NCBI GenBank assembly: GCA_016874755.1
Contig: VGTH01000029.1
Location: 1-64,000 of the forward strand
Origin: Deltaproteobacteria bacterium
GTDB lineage: Bacteria > Desulfobacterota > Binatia > UBA9968
DNA length: 64,000 nt
Direction of reading: 5' to 3'
Translations under genes and position numbers: made by a program
Shown: positions 58,837 through 64,000 of the stretch, in pieces
Layout of the letters: each line of letters begins with the position of its first letter
How positions within the stretch are numbered: the first letter of the stretch is position 1
Notes under the pieces: generated by a model
The model's input: only the letters and a program-made list of their open reading frames with translations
Told to the model about the DNA's origin: nothing
Database searches by the model: none

Positions 58837-59736
58837 ATGATGATTCGCATGGGTACATCCGAGCTGGGCGGGACGTTTTACACACAAGGCGCGGCGTTCG
58901 CAGAGCTATTTAATCGCGGCCGCGCTGACAACGACAAATGCGTGATTCAGACCAGCGATGCGAGCATTCACAATGCCGAGCAGCTCGATCGCGGCGAGTT
59001 GGAGTTCGGCTTTATGGCCTCGAACTGGATCGGCCGAGCCAAAGAGGGCAGCGCGCCTTTTCAAAGGAAAATCGCGCTGCGCATGGTAGCGCCGGCCAAT
59101 CTCGGCCCGATGTTTTTCGTGAAATTGGCGGGCTCACCGATCAAAACGGTTGCCGACTTCGCCGGCAAGCGCATCGCCATTGGCACCAAGGGCAGCGGCA
59201 TGGAGCAGCACGGCCAAACGATCTTCGGGGTGTTGGGCCTGTCCTACGACAGCTTTACGCCCGTCTACATGAGTTTTGTCGAAGGCGCCAAAGCATTGGT
59301 TGCGGGCGAGATTGACGCGCAGTTCCAGCCGCCGATCCCGAACAAAGTCATGACCGATCTGAGTGAGCGCGCCGATGTGCGCGTGGTGCCCTATGCGCCG
59401 GGGCAGCTCGAAAAGCTGCTCGCCGATGTGCCTTTCTATCGGCGCGCGACCATGGCAAAGAACGTGTTTCGCGGCGTGGTCGAAGATGCCGCGCAGATAG
59501 GCGTTATCAACGTGCTGGTGACCCACGAAAGAATCGCCAACGCCGTCGTGCGTGACATGGCCGCGGCGATCGTTGGCGGTCTCGATCGGCTGCCGCAAAT
59601 GAATCCGCTGTTCAAAGGAACCCAAGATCTATTCGAACCTATGCGCGCCGCTGGAGCCGCAGCCTTCGAGTTTGGCGGCGTTCGGCTCCACGAGGGAGCT
59701 TTGGCCGCCTATCATGAGGCGGGCTATCTAAAGTGA
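58837..59736 (+). CDS. TAXI-family TRAP solute-binding-like protein, no signal peptide
   Basis: A 299-aa TAXI-type receptor: MGTSELGGTFYTQGAAFAEL at the N-terminus, FAGKRIAIGTKGSGMEQHGQ ligand loop, VEGAKALVAGEIDAQFQPP and HEGALAAYHEAGYLK tail. TAXI proteins normally serve fused TRAP carriers in the periplasm, yet this chain starts directly with the mature fold. Both ATGs at 58837/58840 are downstream of GGGAG, and no alternative start adds a hydrophobic leader, so it may be cytoplasmic. No DctM/Q membrane gene nearby. Confidence 0.85.
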   Translation: MMIRMGTSELGGTFYTQGAAFAELFNRGRADNDKCVIQTSDASIHNAEQLDRGELEFGFMASNWIGRAKEGSAPFQRKIALRMVAPANLGPMFFVKLAGSPIKTVADFAGKRIAIGTKGSGMEQHGQTIFGVLGLSYDSFTPVYMSFVEGAKALVAGEIDAQFQPPIPNKVMTDLSERADVRVVPYAPGQLEKLLADVPFYRRATMAKNVFRGVVEDAAQIGVINVLVTHERIANAVVRDMAAAIVGGLDRLPQMNPLFKGTQDLFEPMRAAGAAAFEFGGVRLHEGALAAYHEAGYLK

Positions 59737-59947
59737 CGCAAATCAGAAAATATTCCTATTTGCCTTTGTCCATGCTCAGGCAGCCGCCGATCCGGCGGAT
59801 TTGCCCGAAGGGCATGCGCAATTCCAATGATTATTTGAACCCTTTGGTAAAACTTACGCCATCCATCCTGCGGTACGGAAGCTGCGTTAGTGGCCGGTTG
59901 ACCTTCATGGGCCGGTCTGGACAACGCAACCCAAAAAGGATAGGAGC

Positions 59948-60808
59948 ATGGCGAAGTCGGAGAAAAAATCTAGCGATCGGGAAAGTTTTTGGCGGGCGAT
60001 TTTCAACCAGAGTCGAGTAAACGGCGCCGCCTATAGAGGTGATTACTTGCCAGCGCACAGTTGGATATGGCCAAGAGGGACATTCCTACAGCGCCGACTG
60101 CGTTCTCTTAGAGCGCAACAGTTGGAAGACGCAGTAGAACAAGCCTTGCCAGGGAGCGAAGAGCTAGTCGCCGCTGCGGAAAAGTTTGACCGTGCGGTCT
60201 CGCCGCTTCATTTGGTCAAGGAGACGCGCAGTGGGGCTCACGAATACAGCGGGGAGGAGAGTGGTCCGCCGCGCGACTCTGCCTCTCGGACAAACCGCGG
60301 GGAACGTCCCCGCCAATCGCCGACTCAGGCGTTGCTCGGTCTCGAACGTGAGCGCTGGGCGCGTGTTAGCAACGGTGCCACGGAGCATGTAGAGATCGAC
60401 GAGAAATCAGTGCAAGCAGCGTTGCACAAAGAAAACATGGAGAAATTCCAGCGAACGCTGCTACAGTCTGGTGCATGGGTGCGCGCCACTGGTTCTGAAG
60501 CAGAAGAGCTGCCGGTGGCTGCGAGCCGAGAAGTTTCCGAGCCGGTAAATAGGGCAAACAGCGCTGCGATAAAACAGGCTCAACGGGCTGCTGCTCCAGT
60601 TGAAGCAGAGCCTGCAAATTCGGCGCTGCTGGCCCACCAGGCGGCTGCGCCGGTCAACAACAGGAAAGTTGAACCGACGGTTCCGCCATCGGCGAGTCGC
60701 GCCGCGTCTTCAGCAGCACCGCAACCGATCGCTCAAAGCCAATCGGAGCTTGCCGGTTGGGATGATATTGACGAACGCCTCCTCTGGCTGGCCAAGCCTT
60801 CTTCCTAA
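59948..60808 (+). CDS. Hypothetical Ala/Glu-rich protein, IS-accessory-like N-terminus
   Basis: A 286-aa soluble, low-complexity protein (rich in A, E, Q, S, P), with no recognised domain. The first 30 residues (RESFWRAIFNQSRVNG) look like the start of an IS66-type TnpA accessory protein (FWR...SG), and the same DNA read in another frame just after gives a CQR...GHSYS...LLERN pattern, resembling the rest of that helix-turn-helix. So the gene may be a frameshifted IS remnant fused to other sequence, or a real protein. AGGATAGGAGC precedes the ATG. Confidence 0.45.
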   Translation: MAKSEKKSSDRESFWRAIFNQSRVNGAAYRGDYLPAHSWIWPRGTFLQRRLRSLRAQQLEDAVEQALPGSEELVAAAEKFDRAVSPLHLVKETRSGAHEYSGEESGPPRDSASRTNRGERPRQSPTQALLGLERERWARVSNGATEHVEIDEKSVQAALHKENMEKFQRTLLQSGAWVRATGSEAEELPVAASREVSEPVNRANSAAIKQAQRAAAPVEAEPANSALLAHQAAAPVNNRKVEPTVPPSASRAASSAAPQPIAQSQSELAGWDDIDERLLWLAKPSS

Positions 60809-60843
60809 AATTCTTCCGGGCTCGATTGCTCACTTGGACAATT

Positions 60844-60880
60844 TGCCTGCGGGGCTGATCGCCCGCAGGAAAAATTTTTT
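60844..60880 (+). terminator. Intrinsic terminator
   Basis: CCTGCGGG-GCTGATCG-CCCGCAGG then AAAAATTTTTTG: a perfect 8-bp stem with a T-run, ending the transcript of the hypothetical protein and insulating the promoter that follows. Confidence 0.85.
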
Positions 60881-60885
60881 GTTTG

Positions 60886-60913
60886 TTGACACACCCAAGT
60901 CCGGCTGTATATA
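60886..60913 (+). promoter_or_regulatory. Strong sigma70-type promoter
   Basis: TTGACA (60886-60891), 16 bases, TATATA (60908-60913): a full -35 match and 5 of 6 at -10, 32 nt before the isochorismatase start codon. It is the best promoter in the second half of the window. Confidence 0.85.
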
Positions 60914-60945
60914 CCAACTCCAGCCGACTAACGGAGGAGTTGTTC

Positions 60946-61575
60946 ATGGCCGAGAGCCAAGGTCGTGGGGCGGATCGCTGGCCGATGACGGCGAAAAATA
61001 CCGCTCTGATTGTCGTCGATATGCAGAACATCTGGGTGCATCCGCGCGGCGCGCGCTATCTGCCGAGCTCGGAAGACATCGTGCCGAAGATCCAACAACT
61101 CCTGAGCTTTTGCCATGCGCGCCAGATGCCGGTGATCTATCTGCACACCACCAAGCGCAGAGATATGGCCGATGTCGGCATTTTCGCCGACATCAAGCCG
61201 GCGACCCACGATGCCGACAACGAATGGAATAATTTTGAAGGCACGGTCGGCGCAGAGATCTACGAACCGGTGAAACCGACCGGTGCCGATATTCTCGTTA
61301 AGAAGTTTCGCTACAGCGGCTTTTACGGCACGCAGTTGGAGAATCTCCTGCGCGCCATGGGACGCGACACCATCGCCATCACCGGCGTGGCGACCAACGT
61401 CTGCTGCGATTCGACGGCGCGCGATGGCGCCATGCGCGATTTCAAGGTGGTTTTTCTTTCCGATTGCAACGCCTCTTTCTCGCAAGAGGAACAAGAGGCC
61501 ACGTTGAAAAATTTCGATAAGCATTTCGGTGTGGTGATGGATTCCAAGGCCTTAATGACGCGCATCGATGGCTGA
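60946..61575 (+). CDS. Isochorismatase-family cysteine hydrolase
   Basis: A 209-aa hydrolase. Triad: Asp in ALIVVDMQNIWVHP (about 26), Lys in ILVKKFRYSGFYG (about 118) and Cys in GVATNVCCDSTARDG (about 150). The second Cys next to the nucleophile is uncommon. ATG at 60946 is fixed by the GGAGGAG site and by the promoter position. It has a strong dedicated promoter and is followed after 30 nt by a TctC gene, repeating the enzyme plus Bug-receptor pairing of 46748/47425. It likely cleaves an amide or ureide delivered with that receptor. Confidence 0.92.
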   Translation: MAESQGRGADRWPMTAKNTALIVVDMQNIWVHPRGARYLPSSEDIVPKIQQLLSFCHARQMPVIYLHTTKRRDMADVGIFADIKPATHDADNEWNNFEGTVGAEIYEPVKPTGADILVKKFRYSGFYGTQLENLLRAMGRDTIAITGVATNVCCDSTARDGAMRDFKVVFLSDCNASFSQEEQEATLKNFDKHFGVVMDSKALMTRIDG

Positions 61576-61586
61576 GGATAGAGCAA

Positions 61587-61605
61587 GGAGTACTGGAGTG
61601 TTGGA
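61587..61605. repeat. Half copy of the TGGAGT word repeat
   Basis: GGAGTACTGGAGTGTTGGA directly before the TctC start codon; the same word forms the right arm of the 51201-51275 hairpin. Here it may serve as the ribosome site (GGAG). Confidence 0.55.
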
Positions 61606-62682
61606 ATGATCGGTTTTCAAAAGTCGTTTATGAAACGGTTCTTGGTTTGTCGCTGGGCAATGGTCGCTTTGTTGTCGGGGCGCGCGTTTGCGGGTCAGGC
61701 CGACTACGACGAAAAAGCCGTGGCGAATTTTTATCGCGGCAAGACCGTAACGATACTCGTCGGCCACTCCGCCGGCGGCGGGTTCGATACCTATGCCCGG
61801 GTGATCTCACGCCATTTGGGCAAGCATATTCCAGGTAATCCGAATATTTTGGTCAACAACATGCCCGGAGCCGGGACGCTCATTTCGGCCAACTACACCT
61901 TTAACCAGGCGCCCAAGGACGGCACGCTGATCAACTCCTTCGACGGTGGCATCGTGCCCTCGCAAATCTACGGCGCTAAGTCGGTGCAGTTCGATTTGGC
62001 TAAGTTCAACTACATCGGCGCGCCGGATTTTTTCAAGTACATCATGGCGGTGACCCGCAAACCCGGCATTGCCAAGATGGAAGACTTCATTTCCGGCGGC
62101 AAGCAAGTGGTGATCGGCGCGGTGCCCAACACCGGCATTCAACACGCGGCCGCGTTGATGCGCGAGGTCTTTGGCGCCAACGTCAAGGTAGTCAACGGTT
62201 TCAAAGGCACAGCGGAGATTCGCCTGGCGATGAAATCCGGCGAAGTGGATAGCGTCGTGACTGGCTGGGAGTCTTTGCGAGTGACCAACATGAAAGACTT
62301 TGAAACCAATGAATGGCTGGTGCTGTCACAATGGGTCGAAGAGCCGATCACTGACTTGCCGCAGAAAAACGTCCCGTCGATCTACCAGTTTGCGCGCAAT
62401 GAAGATGAGAAACAGCTATTCAGAATGGGCTTGATCAAGCCCAACAGCTATGCGCGCCCCTACGTTTTGCCACCCGGTGTGCCGCAGGATCGGGTGCGCG
62501 CCATCGAAGCGGCGTTTCAGAAAACCCTGCGTGACCCAGAGCTGGTCGCCGAGGCGGACAAAACCCGACTCTCGCTCGGTCCCATTTCGGGCGCGCAACT
62601 GCGCAGCATGATCATCGACGGCTTGTCGATGCCGCCCAAATTGAAAGAGAAGCTGCGGCCGATGTTGGCGCCGGGGAGTTAG
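61606..62682 (+). CDS. TctC/Bug-family binding protein
   Basis: A 358-aa periplasmic receptor: basic start, hydrophobic leader (CRWAMVALLSGRAFAG), then FYRGKTVTILVGHSAGGGFD (carboxylate loop), ILVNNMPGAGTLISANYTFN and a C-terminal GAQLRSMIIDGLSMPPKLKE. An alternative ATG at 61630 would give a tighter signal peptide. It is co-transcribed with the isochorismatase from the strong promoter at 60886. TctA/TctB carriers are not encoded nearby. Confidence 0.91.
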   Translation: MIGFQKSFMKRFLVCRWAMVALLSGRAFAGQADYDEKAVANFYRGKTVTILVGHSAGGGFDTYARVISRHLGKHIPGNPNILVNNMPGAGTLISANYTFNQAPKDGTLINSFDGGIVPSQIYGAKSVQFDLAKFNYIGAPDFFKYIMAVTRKPGIAKMEDFISGGKQVVIGAVPNTGIQHAAALMREVFGANVKVVNGFKGTAEIRLAMKSGEVDSVVTGWESLRVTNMKDFETNEWLVLSQWVEEPITDLPQKNVPSIYQFARNEDEKQLFRMGLIKPNSYARPYVLPPGVPQDRVRAIEAAFQKTLRDPELVAEADKTRLSLGPISGAQLRSMIIDGLSMPPKLKEKLRPMLAPGS

Positions 62683-62687
62683 AAAAC

Positions 62688-62765
62688 GATCGAGGATGGA
62701 GGATAGAAGATTGAGGCTCGAAATAGCTCGTCCTCCATTCTTCCTCTGCGATCCTCTATTTTCAT
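62688..62765. repeat. GGATGGAGGAT-type hairpin, copy 3
   Basis: GAGGATGGAGGATAGAAGAT then TGAGGCTCG is opposed by CTCGTCCTCCATTCTTCCTC then TGCGATCCTC. An imperfect stem of about 28 bp between two convergent genes, with TTTT at the far side; it may act as a terminator. Confidence 0.65.
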
Positions 62766-62766
62766 T

Positions 62767-63801
62767 CTAGCGTTTCGCCACAGCGGTCTTCTTCGTCGCA
62801 TTCTTTTCGATCCAGGCGATCAGCCAATCGGCCACTTGTAGGTTGTTCACATCCATCATCATCATGTGCGTGTTGCCGCGCACGCCTTGCTCGTAGGTGG
62901 CGAGAAACGTCGCTTTGCCACTGGCCGCGTTAACGTCGGCGACCGCCTTGCGGCATTCTTTGTCGCCGTTCCAGTCGTGATCGCCGGCAACGTTCACCCA
63001 CGGCACTTTGGCCATGATGGCGATTTGCTCGGCATTCAAATCGCAGCCGCTCCGTCCTTCGACATTGATCAACCCCGCGACTAAGTCTGGGCGAGCCAGC
63101 GCGGTTAACGTGCCGTAGATCCCCGACTGCGAATGCACCATCAGCACCGCCGGTCCGACTCTTTTCAGCAGCTCGACCAGGGCGTCGACCGTTTTGCGCG
63201 GCGGTTGTGGCAGCGTGGCCTCGGTGTTGGGCACGAGCTGCGCCATGTATTGGTCGATATATTCTTTGGGAAATTTCGAGTCGGGCCACCATTCATCCGG
63301 CTTGGGGCCAAAACGAAATATGCTCCAGGCGCGCTCGTAGGTAAATTGGATGATGCCGCCCTTGGGAATCAGCAGGGGATCTTTTTTGCTTTCGGCGTTG
63401 TTGATCGGTGCCGGACTCCAACCTGAGCGGGCGCGGCCGACCTGATCGACGACGTAAACGGCGTAACCTTTGCGCAGGAAATGTTGTTTCCATCCGTCGC
63501 GTCCATCCGGTGTGGTGTCGTAGGTCTTGCCGGTGTGGCCGGAGCCATGCACCATGATCACCGGCCAGGCATTGGTCTTTTGTATCTGTGGGATCGCGTA
63601 TTCGACATACATTTGATTGGCGACGACGCGACCGCCGGGGTTGCCGCCGCCGGGATTGTCGGTGCGCACGACCTCGCCGTTGACGAAAAAGCTGCCGGCT
63701 TCTCTGAGGACTGGCGGCGGTGTGGCATTGGCCCCGGTGGCACCGAGTGCCACGAGCGTTGTTAGCGCGAGTGATTTGGTGATCTTGGACTTCTTAGCCA
63801 T
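62767..63801 (-). CDS. Exported alpha/beta hydrolase
   Basis: A 344-aa secreted hydrolase: signal KSLALTTLVALGATGANA, oxyanion loop PVIMVHGSGHTGKTYDT, nucleophile elbow LMVHSQSGIYGTL (Ser about 226), acid in NVAGDHDWNGD and His in RGNTHMMMMD. The elbow has HSQSG rather than the usual G-x-S-x-G first Gly, as in some esterases of this group. Periplasmic ester or lactone hydrolysis is likely; substrate unknown. Converges with the TctC gene. Confidence 0.87.
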   Translation of the reverse strand: MAKKSKITKSLALTTLVALGATGANATPPPVLREAGSFFVNGEVVRTDNPGGGNPGGRVVANQMYVEYAIPQIQKTNAWPVIMVHGSGHTGKTYDTTPDGRDGWKQHFLRKGYAVYVVDQVGRARSGWSPAPINNAESKKDPLLIPKGGIIQFTYERAWSIFRFGPKPDEWWPDSKFPKEYIDQYMAQLVPNTEATLPQPPRKTVDALVELLKRVGPAVLMVHSQSGIYGTLTALARPDLVAGLINVEGRSGCDLNAEQIAIMAKVPWVNVAGDHDWNGDKECRKAVADVNAASGKATFLATYEQGVRGNTHMMMMDVNNLQVADWLIAWIEKNATKKTAVAKR

Positions 63802-63916
63802 ACGACGAGATCCTCCCTAGGCCCAATTTCGGCCTAGGGATATCTCATCGCGCGGTCGCCGACAAGGAGACAATTGGCAAAGAGAGCTAGTTCTTGCTAC
63901 TGAGCCCTTTGCGTCT

Positions 63917-64000
63917 TCATGCGTGGCCGTGGGCTTCTCGGTGGGCTTGTGCTTTCGCTTCGGCGTCCTCGCGCTCTTCCCTATCGAGTAACCAAAAGTT
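63917..64000 (-). CDS. C-terminal end of an unidentified gene (partial)
   Basis: A frame open to the window edge encodes NFWLLDREEREDAEAKAQA then HREAHGHA before TGA at 63917-63919. The charged, Ala/Glu/His-rich tail is protein-like but not enough to identify. It continues outside the window. Confidence 0.45.
   Translation of the reverse strand, partial: NFWLLDREEREDAEAKAQAHREAHGHA

Noticed and set aside
1-64000. CRISPR arrays, rRNA genes, prophage or complete IS elements
   Set aside because: No regularly spaced repeats, rRNA, phage structural genes or intact transposase were recognisable.

Overview
The window (about 58% GC by eye, almost entirely coding, no rRNA, one tRNA) looks like a chromosomal piece from an uncultivated soil or groundwater bacterium of the former Deltaproteobacteria / Binatota / Tectomicrobia / Rokubacteria type. 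The basis is gene content: many orphan solute-binding proteins, a CoxLMS-type hydroxylase, an octaheme HAO-like cytochrome, Etf and acyl-CoA carboxylase genes, and bacterial Shine-Dalgarno and sigma70 signals. The exact phylum cannot be fixed from sequence reading alone.

Layout. 0-5 kb: stress island with a broken Hsp20, three universal stress proteins and three CBS-domain proteins. 5-8.7 kb: an MFS carrier, an octaheme HAO-family cytochrome with a cytochrome b fragment in front of it, then a broken RidA gene and tRNA-Val(CAC). 9-12 kb: EtfA/EtfB, a 63-aa protein and a PaaA/PaaC-like di-iron protein. 12-24.6 kb: mostly housekeeping (nicotinate phosphoribosyltransferase, FabH/FabF, HDAC-like deacetylase, TatA/TatC, pyruvoyl arginine decarboxylase, a three-gene acyl-CoA carboxylase, M24 peptidase, HEAT-repeat protein). 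24.6-25.3 kb: no large gene, but a very clean miniature transcription unit (promoter, Shine-Dalgarno, 13-codon ORF, hairpin, terminator), a MITE-like element and the tail of a dead binding-protein gene. 25.3-28.8 kb: PqqC-like oxygenase, gentisate-dioxygenase-like bicupin, pyruvate kinase.

28.9-50 kb is nearly all minus strand and reads as a catabolic supercluster. It holds dipeptide-type permeases, alpha/beta hydrolases, a CoxLMS molybdenum hydroxylase, two SDRs, a DUF3891 protein, a split TPP decarboxylase, two PqqC/TenA-like oxygenases, a NicX-like ring-cleavage enzyme, an isochorismatase-type amidase, a zeta-GST isomerase and several binding proteins. Together these resemble the logic of N-heteroaromatic (nicotinate-like) and gentisate degradation: hydroxylation, ring opening, deformylation or hydrolysis, deamidation, cis-trans isomerisation. 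50-64 kb continues with three more binding-protein families (TctC, TAXI, iron-type), a PEP-mutase/ICL-family enzyme, a PhyH dioxygenase, an amidohydrolase, a CBS protein, a second isochorismatase and an alpha/beta hydrolase.

Eleven binding-protein genes of four families, plus one remnant, lie here with no ABC ATPase, TctA/TctB or TRAP membrane partner; only one permease pair is present. The intergenic DNA is unusually rich in imperfect palindromic 'word' repeats of roughly a dozen kinds, several of them bounded by matching inverted ends. The strongest unexplained signal is the 13-codon transcription unit at about 24.6-24.82 kb.
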